Source of the DNA: Candidatus Bathyarchaeota archaeon
Lineage (GTDB): Archaea > Thermoproteota > Bathyarchaeia > TCS64
NCBI GenBank assembly: GCA_030739585.1
Contig: JASLYX010000004.1
Coordinates: forward strand, 91,330-155,329
DNA length: 64,000 nucleotides
Direction of reading: 5' to 3'
The notes under the pieces are model-generated. The model was given only the letters and a program-made list of their open reading frames with translations, made no database searches and was not told the origin of the DNA. Within the stretch, counting starts at the first letter, position 1. Each line of letters begins with the position of its first letter. The translations under genes and the position numbers were made by a program. This document shows, one piece after another, positions 1 through 9,586 of the stretch.

Positions 1-1693
1 CCTGGGGAGCCTTATCATCCCTCAGGCGCAGAAATCTGGGGAACCTTATGGCGAGCCCAGATTCTTTCCTTAGTTGCTCGAAAGCGGAAGTGTGAATGGG
101 GCTCAAGGTGATCTCATCACCCAGGAGCTCCATTACAACAGTTGGCCTAAACCAGACTTCTGCATCAATCATAGAGTCCACATTTCCAGGTTTTTCTTCG
201 ACTCGGTCTCCATCCAGCAGCTCTGGGAAGTTTGAAAGATCTTCATCCGTGAAGCCTGAGCCTACCTTGCAAACCGTCCGAAACATGTCCTCCTCCGGAT
301 CATAGGACGCCATTAGCAAAGCACCATATCTCCCCGCACGCCTGCCTCGACCGCGGAACGACCCTACTACGACGAGGTCGACTGGCTCCACCATCTTGCT
401 CTGATAACTCGCCTTGAGCTTCACCCAAAGCCAGGAGCGGGCCCCCGCTCGGTAGATCGAGTCCTCAGACGTTGATTTCACTACTAGCCCCTCTGTGCCA
501 AAAGAGATAGCCTCTTCGAAGAAGTCCACGAACTGTGAGATCTCAGAGGTCTGGAGCGCCCTTACCAACTTGAAACGCTCGGTCTCATCGACGATATCTT
601 GAAGCATCTCCCGCCTACGCATGTAAGGCTCAAGGGTCAGGTCCTCCCCGTCTACATAGAGACACTCAAAGAGAAACACTGCGATTGGGAACTTCTCTGC
701 CATCTCTTCAATGCGGTGTTTCCTCCTCCGCCGCATTAGGGTCTGAAACGATTTGATCTCCCCCGAATCAGCGTCTATTGCGACCGCCTCCCCCTCAAGT
801 ACTGCGTGTTCAACCTTTACATGAGATGAGACCATCTCTACTGCATCCGGATACATCAACGTGATGTTCTCCAGTCTTCGGGAGAAGATCTGGACGGAGT
901 CACCGTCCTTGTGGATCTGAAACCTCTCTCCATCCAGCTTGTACTCTGCGGAGAAGTTCTCCAACTTCTCGAGGATCTCCTCTGGAGTTGAGAGCCTTTG
1001 AGCAAGCATCATTCGGATGGGCTTTCCAAGGACAATTTGGGCATCGGATACACTCTCCAGCCCTTCCTCCGCAAGAGTCCTAGCGACAGCACCGAGGTCG
1101 CTGGTTAGATTATACGCTCGCTCTAACTGCCCTCTGTTCTCCGAGGAACCCGTGAAGGCCAAGGACAAGGCATCGAGTATCGTCATGTCTCCGACGCCAA
1201 GCCTAAGGGTGCCCACCACGGTTCTGGCAAGATAGCGAGCTCCGAGAGGCGAGGTACTCATCATCACTTTCACAAGACGACCTATTTTCCTGCTGCTACT
1301 TCCTTTTCCAGATTCCTTGGCAATCTGGTCAAATACGTTGTATACATCGAAGACTGAAGGCGATTTTTGGCCAAACATCACCTGTCGCTTATCTTTGAGT
1401 ATCATCTCAGCCGCCAAGCCAACGTCTCCGATCTTGGAAAGTATAGATTCTACTTTGGCTTTGCTCAGTCCAGATGCCCTTGCGATGGTTGCCACAACCA
1501 TCTTCTCTGCCATCCCGATCTCTGGCTCTCCCGTCCAATCTGGGTGGATCTTCCCTTGAGTCAAATAGATCAGACGCTCAAGATCATCTGGTTCGGCTGC
1601 TACGAAGAGTTCAGCTAGGATGTCCGTCATCTCCAGCCTCTTGGTAGTGGCTTCAAGTCTCATGTAGAACTTGACGAGAGTGGAGTACAGCAT
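1..1693 (-). CDS. lig: ATP-dependent DNA ligase (archaeal replicative type), 3' end cut by window
   Basis: Seals nicks in duplex DNA during replication (Okazaki fragment joining) and repair, using ATP to form an enzyme-AMP intermediate. I read this by translating the minus strand from the ATG at 1693; 564 codons are visible and the frame stays open to the window edge, so only the C-terminus is missing (family length is about 560-610 residues). The N-terminal all-alpha DNA-binding region covers roughly residues 1-220. The adenylation motif KLDGER lies with its lysine at about residue 252 (codon at 938-940). Downstream come the motif EGLVVKS and the motif V-region WVKLK, followed by an OB-fold region containing VDLVVVGSFRGRGRRAGRYG. 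It stands alone, with about 300 bp to the next gene. Identity is very secure; the exact 3' end is not visible. Confidence 0.96.
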   Translation of the reverse strand, partial: MLYSTLVKFYMRLEATTKRLEMTDILAELFVAAEPDDLERLIYLTQGKIHPDWTGEPEIGMAEKMVVATIARASGLSKAKVESILSKIGDVGLAAEMILKDKRQVMFGQKSPSVFDVYNVFDQIAKESGKGSSSRKIGRLVKVMMSTSPLGARYLARTVVGTLRLGVGDMTILDALSLAFTGSSENRGQLERAYNLTSDLGAVARTLAEEGLESVSDAQIVLGKPIRMMLAQRLSTPEEILEKLENFSAEYKLDGERFQIHKDGDSVQIFSRRLENITLMYPDAVEMVSSHVKVEHAVLEGEAVAIDADSGEIKSFQTLMRRRRKHRIEEMAEKFPIAVFLFECLYVDGEDLTLEPYMRRREMLQDIVDETERFKLVRALQTSEISQFVDFFEEAISFGTEGLVVKSTSEDSIYRAGARSWLWVKLKASYQSKMVEPVDLVVVGSFRGRGRRAGRYGALLMASYDPEEDMFRTVCKVGSGFTDEDLSNFPELLDGDRVEEKPGNVDSMIDAEVWFRPTVVMELLGDEITLSPIHTSAFEQLRKESGLAIRFPRFLRLRDDKAPQ

Positions 1694-1794
1694 GTGGACT
1701 CGTTTACAGGGTTGACTGTTAGAATATTAAATGTGTTCTAAGGTTTGTTAGACCCAGTATTTTCAAACTACAATATCCCTGATGGTGGCGAACT

Positions 1795-2001
1795 CTATGA
1801 AGGAGTCCATGAGAAAGATTCCCCTATATAGTTGAATAACTCGAAAATGTGCCATGTCCCCTTTTCTATCTTGTTCTCAGTGAGCGTTCTCTGGAGGAAC
1901 AACATCTCCTGCATTTTACTCCAGACCAGATCCAGGCGTTGAAAGAGTTGTGCCTGTCGAGCGGGATTCACATGCTTAAATGAAACCAAGTTATCAGACA
2001 A
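1795..2001 (-). CDS. Small ORF overlapping the end of the lactate dehydrogenase-like gene
   Basis: A 68-codon frame starts with ATG at 2001 and overlaps the last 8 bases of the upstream FAD-oxidase gene, the arrangement expected for translational coupling. The predicted peptide has no motif I recognise, no membrane segment and an aromatic-rich C-terminal half. It is the last possible gene of the etfB-etfA-lctD-like operon. It may be chance; the composition does not settle it. Confidence 0.25.
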   Translation of the reverse strand: MSDNLVSFKHVNPARQAQLFQRLDLVWSKMQEMLFLQRTLTENKIEKGTWHIFELFNYIGESFSWTPS

Positions 2002-3397
2002 TATCGAAGACCTTCCCTGGGTTCAGGATATTATGGGGATCAAAACCCCTCTTAATGGCCCTCATCAACTCAACCTGGGTCTCTCCCACTTGCCTAGCAA
2101 GATAACGTTTCTTTGCCAAACCTAGACCATGCTCTCCTGAGATGGTACCTCCGAGATTCAAGGCAATGTCAATCAGATCTCCGATGATAGCATCCAAGGT
2201 TGTATGCCAGTCTTCGCTGGAGTGCTTTTCCATAGCTATGAGACTGTGTACGTTACCGTCTCCAGCGTGCCCAATATTGGTGATTATAACGCCTTTTTCC
2301 TGCGCAACTCTTTCGGCACCCTCAATATAGTCGGGGATTCGGTTCCGGGGGACGCAGGCGTCGACCTCATCTATCTCCCAGTATGCCTTGTAGGCATCGA
2401 ATAGGCACTTCCTTGCCTCCCAAAGCTGATCCTGCTTCTGAGCGGTGTCCGCGACGAAGGCATCAACTCCCCCCATCTCTAAACAGACCTCTCCGGCCGT
2501 CTCAAGGTTTTCTTCGACCTCAGCCTTGCTGTTGCCCTCTATCCCGATAAGTAGGTATGCAGGATGGCTGTTATCCGGGAGAGGCCTATCCAGGTACTTT
2601 TCGGCTATTAAGATCGCGTGGCGAGGGATGTATTCAAGGGCGAAGGGGACTACCTTTCTTCGTACGATCTCAGAGACAGTCCTAGCAGCGTCTTTAGTTG
2701 ACTCGAAAGGCACATACAGTAGTGCGGTGTACTGGGGTTTGGGGACTAGGCGGAGGATCGCCTTTGTGACGATGGCGAGAGTCCCCTCAGAGCCTATTAT
2801 GATATCCAGAAGGCTATACGCCGTTGAGTTCTTGACCAGCTTGCCGCCGACGTTTATTACTTCCCCATTGGGAAGCACCGCTTCGAGGCCTTGGACGAAA
2901 TCACGGGTCACCCCGTACTTCATGCCCCGGACCCCACCCGCGTTAGTTGAGATGTTTCCTCCAAGAGTACCAGATCCCTGGCCAGGATCTGGAGGATATA
3001 ATAAGCCGAGTTTCTCCGTTTCCTCGTGGAGGTCCATAATAAGGACCCCGGGCTCAACGACGGCCATGAGGTTGTCCTCGTCGATTTCCAAAATATTCGT
3101 CATTCTCTCTAGGCTCATGGCGATCCCAGCATGGAGTGGGTGAGACCCTCCGCTGAGCCCCGTCCTTGATCCCTGGGGGGTAACCGGAATCAGCCCCCTA
3201 GAGGCTATCTTCATTATGTTGGATACTTCTCTGGTACTACCGGGCTTAACAATTACGTGAGGAAGATGGGGGGTCTCAAGGCTTTCGTCTATCGCATGTT
3301 TCTCTAGGTCCTTTGAGCTGCTAAAGACATTCTCGACTCCTACGATCTCCTCAAGTTCCCTCTTTATCTGTTGGGTTAATAGTCCATACTCATCCAT
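1994..3397 (-). CDS. FAD-linked oxidase, GlcD/LctD-type D-2-hydroxyacid (lactate) dehydrogenase
   Basis: A flavoprotein of 467 residues that oxidises a 2-hydroxyacid such as lactate or glycolate and passes electrons to an electron-transfer flavoprotein. The N-terminal half is the FAD_binding_4 (PCMH) fold, with the signature PQGSRTGLSGGS near residue 95 and PPDPGQGSGTLGGNISTNAGG near 135-155. The C-terminal half is the FAD-oxidase_C fold with the NIGHAGDGNVH and GTISGEHGLGLAKK motifs. The start overlaps the etfA stop by 8 bp, so it belongs to the etfB-etfA operon. That gene trio, with a ferredoxin-like extension on EtfA, is the layout of the Acetobacterium woodii LctBCD complex, in which lactate oxidation is driven by electron confurcation from ferredoxin and lactate to NAD+. 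Substrate specificity (lactate, glycolate or 2-hydroxyglutarate) cannot be read from sequence. Confidence 0.88.
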   Translation of the reverse strand: MDEYGLLTQQIKRELEEIVGVENVFSSSKDLEKHAIDESLETPHLPHVIVKPGSTREVSNIMKIASRGLIPVTPQGSRTGLSGGSHPLHAGIAMSLERMTNILEIDEDNLMAVVEPGVLIMDLHEETEKLGLLYPPDPGQGSGTLGGNISTNAGGVRGMKYGVTRDFVQGLEAVLPNGEVINVGGKLVKNSTAYSLLDIIIGSEGTLAIVTKAILRLVPKPQYTALLYVPFESTKDAARTVSEIVRRKVVPFALEYIPRHAILIAEKYLDRPLPDNSHPAYLLIGIEGNSKAEVEENLETAGEVCLEMGGVDAFVADTAQKQDQLWEARKCLFDAYKAYWEIDEVDACVPRNRIPDYIEGAERVAQEKGVIITNIGHAGDGNVHSLIAMEKHSSEDWHTTLDAIIGDLIDIALNLGGTISGEHGLGLAKKRYLARQVGETQVELMRAIKRGFDPHNILNPGKVFDIV

Positions 3398-4589
3398 TCT
3401 TCTTTCTCTCTTTTATCATATTAACGAGGCGGGGAATGACCTCGTATAGATCTCCAACTGCTCCCAGCGAAGCGACATTAAATATTGGGGCCTCGGGGTC
3501 CTTATTTATTGCGATGATCACATCCGAAGTCTTCATGCCAGCTAGATGTTGAACGGCACCAGAGATTCCGCATGCCACGTATATCCTTGGACGGACAGTC
3601 CGTCCGCTTAGACCTACTTGGTGGGGATAATCTATCCATCCCTCGTCCACAGTAGGCCTGCTGGCGCCAACCGCTCCTCCTAGGGCTTCAGCCAACTCTT
3701 GGATGAGCTCGAAACCCCTTTGGTCTCCCAGGCCTTTTCCTCCGGAGACTATTATCTCGGCATCTATAATGCTCACCTGGTCCTTGACCGGATTGGATTT
3801 GAGTATCTTAACACGATCGGGAAGGTCGCTGATTGTAACGTTCCTTCTAATTATCTCGCATTCATTCGCAGGGACTATTTCCGCCTCTTCCATTACCTTG
3901 TACCTGACTGTGGCAATCTGGGGTCTTGTGTTAGTGCAGATTATAGTGGCCATGATATTGCCCCCGTATGTTGGACGGGTCTGGAGAAGGAGACGGCTCT
4001 CAGGGTCGATGTCAAGGCTAGTGCAGTCCGCAGTGAGTCCTGTTTCGAGGCACGCCGCTACTTTAGGGCCCAAGGAACGGCCTATGGAGGTCGCTCCGAT
4101 GAGGAAGATGCTGGGTTTCTCCTCTTTCACTAGATTTTCGAGGATTGCAGAGTAGGGATCGTCCCTAAAGTCCTCAAGTCCTGGATGATCGAAAACAAAG
4201 ATCTTGTCAGCTCCTCTCAATTTCAGCTCAGATAATGCCTCATCAAGTTCGTTTCCGATGATGACCGCGGAGAGTTTTTCCTCGAGCTGGTTAGCTAATT
4301 CTCTTCCTTTTCCGAATAGCTCGTATACTACCGGGTGAACCTTTCCCTTCCACTGCTCTGCGAAGACTAAGATGCCGCTATGATCCGAAAAGTTTACGGA
4401 TACCCCTTCCTTTTCGATAGTGATCGCTTTGGTAGGACATGCCGTTACGCACTCGCCGCAGAGTCTGCAATCGTCCAAAATACGAGGGTAACCTTCTTCC
4501 ATTACGAGGGACCCGAAGGCGCAAGTGTTCTCACAAAGCGTGCAGTTGATGCATTTTCCTTTGTCGACAGATATGGGTTGCTCGCTCAT
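3390..4589 (-). CDS. etfA: Electron-transfer flavoprotein alpha subunit with N-terminal 2x[4Fe-4S] ferredoxin domain
   Basis: Binds FAD and shuttles electrons between the partner dehydrogenase and EtfB. Residues 1-65 form a bacterial-type ferredoxin domain with two clusters: Cys13/16/19/23 and Cys41/44/47/51. The Etf alpha nucleotide-binding domain follows. The C-terminal FAD-binding domain carries the family signature around GISGAVQHLAGM and INKDPEAPIF (about residues 345-370). Length 399 fits the long EtfA variants with a ferredoxin extension, such as LctC of A. woodii and other bifurcating systems. It starts one base after etfB ends and overlaps the dehydrogenase start, so the three proteins are almost certainly made together. 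The ferredoxin domain is the plausible contact for a low-potential electron carrier; that role is inferred. Confidence 0.93.
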   Translation of the reverse strand: MSEQPISVDKGKCINCTLCENTCAFGSLVMEEGYPRILDDCRLCGECVTACPTKAITIEKEGVSVNFSDHSGILVFAEQWKGKVHPVVYELFGKGRELANQLEEKLSAVIIGNELDEALSELKLRGADKIFVFDHPGLEDFRDDPYSAILENLVKEEKPSIFLIGATSIGRSLGPKVAACLETGLTADCTSLDIDPESRLLLQTRPTYGGNIMATIICTNTRPQIATVRYKVMEEAEIVPANECEIIRRNVTISDLPDRVKILKSNPVKDQVSIIDAEIIVSGGKGLGDQRGFELIQELAEALGGAVGASRPTVDEGWIDYPHQVGLSGRTVRPRIYVACGISGAVQHLAGMKTSDVIIAINKDPEAPIFNVASLGAVGDLYEVIPRLVNMIKERKKNG

Positions 4590-5387
4590 CTAGATCACCT
4601 TATATTCCACGAGTTTCTGGAAGACGCTCTTCGCCAGCTCCTCTGGAGATCCATCGACTATCTTCCCAGCAGTTAGCCGGGCAGGAGTGGATATCTTAGT
4701 AACCCGAGTCGGGGACCCTTTGAGACCTAATTTCAAGGGGTCCGCTTCGAGATCATTTGAGGTAAGTATCTGGATCTCAGCTTTCTTCGCTTTTAGTCTA
4801 CCCCGGAGGGTCGCCAATCTCGGTTGATTGATGGATTTACTGACCGAGACGACTATTGGGAGGGAGGCTCCAAGTATCTCAATCCTATCGTCGAGGACCC
4901 TCTTTAGCCTGATATTCCCCCCGTCTATTTTGAGGATCTCATTTACATAGCAGACATGCGGGATTCCGAGGCAGTGAGCCAACTCAGGTCCCACTTGGCC
5001 CGTATCCCCGTCAATGGTCTTCAATCCGCAAATAACAAGGTCGTAAGGAGCCATACACTCAATGCTGAGCCCCAACGTGTAGCTCGTAGCCCACGTATCT
5101 GCCCCGGCAAAAGCCATATCGGTGGCCAAGTAGGCCTCGTCTGCACCCATGGCTATGGCAGATCTCAATGCAGATTCCGCCTGGGGTGGACCCATGGAAA
5201 GTACCCTGACTGTGCCCCCGAATTTCTCCTTAAGTCTTATTCCTTCCTCAATAGCGTACTCGTCAAATGGATTTACGACAGAAGCAACTCCTTCCCTCTT
5301 AAGTCTCCCCAGTTCCTTATCGAAATCTACTTCCATCGTCTCAGGAACCTGCTTAATACAGACTATAATATTCATTCCTTCGCTCAT
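4590..5387 (-). CDS. etfB: Electron-transfer flavoprotein beta subunit
   Basis: Partner of EtfA. In bifurcating systems EtfB carries the FAD at which electrons are split or merged with NAD(H). The sequence begins MSEGMNIIVCIKQVPE, typical of the family, and contains the signature DGDTGQVGPELAH near residue 135 and GADEAYL near residue 95. I chose the ATG at 5387 because it sits 9 nt after GAGGAGG. A longer reading from TTG at 5405 would start on the ribosome-binding site itself. First gene of the operon, with about 110 bp to the divergent grpE, so both promoters must lie in 5388-5505. Length is 265 residues, normal for EtfB. Confidence 0.93.
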   Translation of the reverse strand: MSEGMNIIVCIKQVPETMEVDFDKELGRLKREGVASVVNPFDEYAIEEGIRLKEKFGGTVRVLSMGPPQAESALRSAIAMGADEAYLATDMAFAGADTWATSYTLGLSIECMAPYDLVICGLKTIDGDTGQVGPELAHCLGIPHVCYVNEILKIDGGNIRLKRVLDDRIEILGASLPIVVSVSKSINQPRLATLRGRLKAKKAEIQILTSNDLEADPLKLGLKGSPTRVTKISTPARLTAGKIVDGSPEELAKSVFQKLVEYKVI

Positions 5388-5505
5388 GGTATCTAGCCTC
5401 CTCAAAAAGACGTTTTACTCTAGGGCTCCCCGTGGTATAAAAATCCGGAAGAGAAATAAATAGCAATCCCGATTCTCAGAGCGAAAAATTGAGCCGAGTG
5501 TTATA

Positions 5506-6045
5506 ATGTCTCCGAGGAAATCCAAAACAAAGATACTAGAGGAGCGGATATCTAAGTTAGAGATCAGTCTAGAGGACGAGAGGAAGACATCGGAAAGATA
5601 CCTGAGCCAGTTACAGTACTCCAGAGCAGACCTTGAAAACCTCCAGAAGAGAACCCAGAAAAGAATCGACGAGGCTAAGGAGAAGGCTAAAGGGCATATG
5701 GTTATTGAACTCCTTACGATCCTGGACGAACTAGACCTCGCAATCTCCGTCGCTGAAACCTCAAAGGTAGACATAGTTAATGGGGTCGGAATGGTCAGGG
5801 GGAAGTTATGGAAACTCCTCGACACTGAGGGTCTCGCGCCCATTGATGCTTATGGGCGGCCTTTCGACCCAAATCTCCACGAAGCGGTGCTTGAGGTGAA
5901 GACCGACGAGGTCGAGAACGGCTATGTAGTTGAGGAGTTCCGGAAGGGCTACAAGTTCAAGGGTAGAGTGCTCAGGGCAAGCATGGTGAAAGTGGCGAAA
6001 AACTCAGGCTCTAATGACGTTGAAGAGGAGAAGGAAGATGAGTGA
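5506..6045 (+). CDS. grpE: GrpE nucleotide-exchange factor for DnaK
   Basis: Releases ADP from DnaK and so resets the Hsp70 cycle. The protein is 179 residues. The N-terminal third is a charged coiled coil (about residues 10-75) followed by the four-helix and beta-wing head, with the family motifs [18 protein letters not shown] and [10 protein letters not shown] near residues 88-130 and [18 protein letters not shown] near 152. The stop overlaps the dnaK start by 8 bases, so the two are co-translated. GrpE is found only in archaea that acquired the bacterial Hsp70 system, so ancient transfer from bacteria is the usual explanation. Confidence 0.95.
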   Translation: MSPRKSKTKILEERISKLEISLEDERKTSERYLSQLQYSRADLENLQKRTQKRIDEAKEKAKGHMVIELLTILDELDLAISVAETSKVDIVNGVGMVRGKLWKLLDTEGLAPIDAYGRPFDPNLHEAVLEVKTDEVENGYVVEEFRKGYKFKGRVLRASMVKVAKNSGSNDVEEEKEDE

Positions 6046-7936
6046 AACAAAACGTGAAAAGATAATCGGAATAGACCTAGGAACTACCAACTCAGCCGCT
6101 GCTGTGGTGATGGGTGGCAAGCCCACCATCATACCCAGTGCAGAGGGCCCTACCGTGGCGGGAAAGATGTTCCCTTCAGTAGTGGCGTTGACAAAGGAGG
6201 GGCAACTCCTAGTTGGGGAGCCTGCTAGGAGGCAGGCGGTCACCAATGCCGAGGGCACAGTAAGGGAGGCGAAGCGCCTCATGGGTACCAAAAAGAAAAT
6301 AACCCTCCACGGGAAGGAGTACACCCCTCAGCAGATTAGCGGGTTTATACTCCAAAAGATTCTGAGGGACGCAGAGACCTATCTGGGGGAGAAGATCGCA
6401 AAGGCTGTGATCACAGTACCAGCCCACTTTAATGATAACCAGCGCCAAGCCACAATCGACGCTGGTGAGATTGCCGGCCTTAAAGTCACTAGAGTTGTGA
6501 ACGAGCCCACCGCCGCAGCCCTCGCCTATGGCATCGATAAGATCGATCAAGAGCAAAAGATTCTAGTCTTCAGCTTCGGAGGGGGCACTAACGACACGAC
6601 GGTTATGGATTTCGGGGGTGGGGTCTTTGAGGTGCTCTCCACTAGCGGCGACACCCAGACTGGGGGCGCTGACCTAGATAAGGCGGTTATGGACTATGTT
6701 ATTGGCGAGTTCAAGGCTGAGACCGGTATTGATCTTACCGGCGACCTGAGTGCCATGGCTAGGGTTAAGGAGGCCTCGGAAAAAGCTAAGATAGAGCTCT
6801 CTAATATCCTGACCACGGACATCGAGCTCCCCTACATCGCAATGAAAAACGGTCAGCCCCTCAATCTTCAAGTAACCCTCAACAGGGCCAAGCTGGAGCA
6901 GCTCACGAGGCCCATCGTCGAGAAGATACGAGGGCCCATTCTCCAGACCATCAGGGATGCTAAGCTTTCATCGCAGCAGATAGACAAGATCATCGTCTTC
7001 GGGGGCCAGACCAAGATGCCACTGGTCCAACAATTCATTGAGGATGTGGTGGGTAAGAAGCCGGAGAGAGGGCTAGACCCTATGGAGTGTGTAGCAATGG
7101 GGGCTGCAATCCAAGGTGCTGTCCTTTCTGGCGAGATTAGCGACATCGTCCTCCTGGACGTCACTCCTCTTAGCCTAGGTGTCGAGACTCTGGGGAGCGT
7201 CATGACCCGGGTCATAGAGAGAAATACGACCATCCCAGTGAAGCAGACACAGACTTTCAGTACGGCCGCCGACTTCCAGACTGCTGTTACTATCCACGTT
7301 CTACAGGGAGAGAGGTCCATGGCTAAGGACAATATCAGCTTGGGCCGGTTCGACCTCACAGGGATCCCACCCGCACCCCGAGGGGTCCCCCAAGTTGAGG
7401 TAACCTTCGACATTAACGCTGACGGAGTCCTCGACGTGACTGCAAAGGATCTGGGCACAGGGAAGGAAATGAGCATCGCCATCACAGCATCCACAAAGCT
7501 GAGCCAGACCGAAAAAGATAGGATGATCGATGAGGCAGATCAGTTCGCTGAGCAAGACAAAGCGACCAAAGAAGAGGTTGAGGCAAAGAACACCGCGGAC
7601 TCTCTCATCTACACCACGGAGAAAACCCTTTCTGAGCTCGGAGACAAGCTCAATGATGAAGTCAAGTCGGGGATCCAAACAGCGAAAGAAGCTCTACAGC
7701 AGGCAATGGAGAGCGGGACTACCGTCGAGATCAACACTAGGACCGAAGAGCTCCGAAAAATGATTCAAGAAGCAGGGGCTTCCGTTTACCAGCAAGCAGC
7801 CGAGCAGCAAGCCCAGCAGCAGGATCAGGCCGACTCGGCTCAGCAGGCACCTCATCAGGGAGACAACCAGGGACCCAAGACAGTTGATGCCGAATACAAG
7901 GTAGTTGATGAGGAAAACAAGAAAGAGGTACCTTAG
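6038..7936 (+). CDS. dnaK: Hsp70 chaperone DnaK
   Basis: ATP-driven chaperone that binds exposed hydrophobic segments. The N-terminal ATPase has phosphate-1 [14 protein letters not shown], the connect motif [11 protein letters not shown], and [11 protein letters not shown] at the linker before the substrate-binding domain. The C-terminal lid ends in a Gln-rich tail (about residues 590-615) and an acidic EEV-like end. I use the ATG at 6038, which follows AGGAGAAGGAAG; an ATG at 6014 would add eight residues inside grpE. Length is 632. One oddity is the phosphate-2 loop, normally [F/Y]DLGGGTFD, which reads FSFGGGTND here: the first Asp (D194 in E. coli DnaK) is Ser while the second is kept. The gene is followed by an M28 peptidase and then dnaJ, all on the same strand. 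Confidence 0.96.
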   Translation: MSETKREKIIGIDLGTTNSAAAVVMGGKPTIIPSAEGPTVAGKMFPSVVALTKEGQLLVGEPARRQAVTNAEGTVREAKRLMGTKKKITLHGKEYTPQQISGFILQKILRDAETYLGEKIAKAVITVPAHFNDNQRQATIDAGEIAGLKVTRVVNEPTAAALAYGIDKIDQEQKILVFSFGGGTNDTTVMDFGGGVFEVLSTSGDTQTGGADLDKAVMDYVIGEFKAETGIDLTGDLSAMARVKEASEKAKIELSNILTTDIELPYIAMKNGQPLNLQVTLNRAKLEQLTRPIVEKIRGPILQTIRDAKLSSQQIDKIIVFGGQTKMPLVQQFIEDVVGKKPERGLDPMECVAMGAAIQGAVLSGEISDIVLLDVTPLSLGVETLGSVMTRVIERNTTIPVKQTQTFSTAADFQTAVTIHVLQGERSMAKDNISLGRFDLTGIPPAPRGVPQVEVTFDINADGVLDVTAKDLGTGKEMSIAITASTKLSQTEKDRMIDEADQFAEQDKATKEEVEAKNTADSLIYTTEKTLSELGDKLNDEVKSGIQTAKEALQQAMESGTTVEINTRTEELRKMIQEAGASVYQQAAEQQAQQQDQADSAQQAPHQGDNQGPKTVDAEYKVVDEENKKEVP

Positions 7937-7997
7937 GGCCGCGTATCCTACTCTTCTTTCAGTCTATCATAATCGTTAAACCTTCATCCTATCGATT

Positions 7998-9425
7998 ATG
8001 ATCCCGTTCCTCATGTTGGACGAAAAACTAGTTGAAATAGAACGCGAAGTCATTGGGGATATATGGCAAAGCAGCAAGATGCGAGAAACTTATTACTACA
8101 TGGCTGACGAGCTTGGGAGTAGGTTCGCAGGAACCGAGAGCGAGAAAAAGGCCATTGAATTCATAGTAGCTAAGCTCAGGGATTACGGATATGGGAACGC
8201 CCATGCGGATACCTTCGCGTACTATGGATGGAAGAGGGGTCCAGCCAGTCTCGTGATAACCGAACCATATGACAGAGAGTTCCCAGTGATCTCCCTCGCG
8301 ATGTCCCCCGGAGGGAAAGTAGATGCAGAGATCATAGACCTAGGCACAGGAAGTCCGGAGGAGTTCAAGGCCGTTGATCCCTCAGAAGTTGAGGGAAAAA
8401 TAGTGCTCTGCTCCAGCGCCACGAGCCCCACGGGGATACGGGTTCACCGAAGAACAAAGTACGGATACGCCGTTGATAGCGGGGCCGTGGGATTCATATT
8501 CATGAACCACAACCAAGGCCAGCTCCCCCCTACCGGCAGTGTGAGACCCGCTTACAGGCTGGCAGGGGAGATACCAGGCATCGGGATCAGCCTTGAGCAC
8601 GGCTCTCACATGAAGAGACTGGCTAAAGACAGGCCTCTGAGGGCTAGACTCACCAATCAAAGCAGTATTATACCAGACACGGAGTCGGCAAATGTGGTCT
8701 GTGAACTTGAGGGATCATCTAAAAAAGACGAATGGATAGTTATAGGGGGCCACTTTGACGGCCACGACATAGCCCAAGGGGCTATGGACAACCTCTCTGG
8801 AACCGTGGTGATCATGGATCTTGCCAGGGTCTTGAAACGGTATGCGGGGGTATTCAAAAGGAGCATCCGCTTTATCTGCTTCTCCTGTGAGGAGATAGGG
8901 GTTACTGGTGCTACTAATTACGTCCATAAGCATATTGATGAGATTAAAGACATCTCCATAATGCTCAACCTTGAGCTCGGCGGTCTAGCAGATAAGGACG
9001 GGACCCAGCATGCCGCACTCACCCTGTTCCAACCCGTAAGCCTGAAAAAGAAACTAGAGGAGTTCGCGGATGAGATTGGCTACCCTATGACCGTTTCCAC
9101 TGGGACCTCAGCGGCATCGGACCACTGGCCCTTCTACATGCAGGGTGTCCCCACGATCACAATGGGATCTGAGCCATCACCGGCTCGGCTCATCGTGGGA
9201 CGAGGTTGGGGCCATACCACCGCGGATATGATGGACAAGGTGGATCCCCGCAATCTGCAGGAGGGCGTGATGGTCATGGCGAGATTCCTGCTTAGACTAG
9301 CTAATCAGGAGGATAAAATCGCGGATAGTACTCCTCTAAAGGAAATCATTGCGCTCCTCGAGAGGAATGGGATGAAGAAGATCCTTGAGATCCAGAAAAA
9401 GTGGCATCCCTACAGCACTATATAG
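7998..9425 (+). CDS. M28-family zinc aminopeptidase with PA insert
   Basis: A predicted cytosolic metallopeptidase, 475 residues, with no signal peptide. The N-terminal region DELGSRFAGTESEKKA is the usual M28 entry motif. A protease-associated (PA) domain occupies about residues 90-225. The catalytic domain has the ligands GGHFDGHD (His near 251), an Asp in AMDNLSG, the catalytic pair CEE near 298, and the final His in GWGHTTAD near 410. At the fourth metal position the family usually has Asp in a LNxD pattern; here the local sequence is LNLELGG, so Glu may take that place. It lies between dnaK and dnaJ on the same strand (61 bp after dnaK), an unusual position. A role in peptide clearance next to the chaperone system is possible but inferred. 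Confidence 0.88.
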   Translation: MIPFLMLDEKLVEIEREVIGDIWQSSKMRETYYYMADELGSRFAGTESEKKAIEFIVAKLRDYGYGNAHADTFAYYGWKRGPASLVITEPYDREFPVISLAMSPGGKVDAEIIDLGTGSPEEFKAVDPSEVEGKIVLCSSATSPTGIRVHRRTKYGYAVDSGAVGFIFMNHNQGQLPPTGSVRPAYRLAGEIPGIGISLEHGSHMKRLAKDRPLRARLTNQSSIIPDTESANVVCELEGSSKKDEWIVIGGHFDGHDIAQGAMDNLSGTVVIMDLARVLKRYAGVFKRSIRFICFSCEEIGVTGATNYVHKHIDEIKDISIMLNLELGGLADKDGTQHAALTLFQPVSLKKKLEEFADEIGYPMTVSTGTSAASDHWPFYMQGVPTITMGSEPSPARLIVGRGWGHTTADMMDKVDPRNLQEGVMVMARFLLRLANQEDKIADSTPLKEIIALLERNGMKKILEIQKKWHPYSTI

Positions 9426-9586
9426 TATTCTTTCTTTTCATTTTTCGCAAGGATACAGGATTTTTCACTTTGACCTGCTTGGGCAGATCCTAGATGTTTG
9501 ATGATTGTTTGCCCTCGTTTTCTCGTCTAAACCTTTTTTAGGCTTTGACTATTCAAAGGCTTTGACAACCGTCTCGGTGCATACTT

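Noticed and set aside
2445..3143. 232-codon frame antisense to the lactate dehydrogenase-like gene
   Set aside because: It lies completely inside a well-supported gene on the other strand and has low-complexity Ser/Arg/Pro content.
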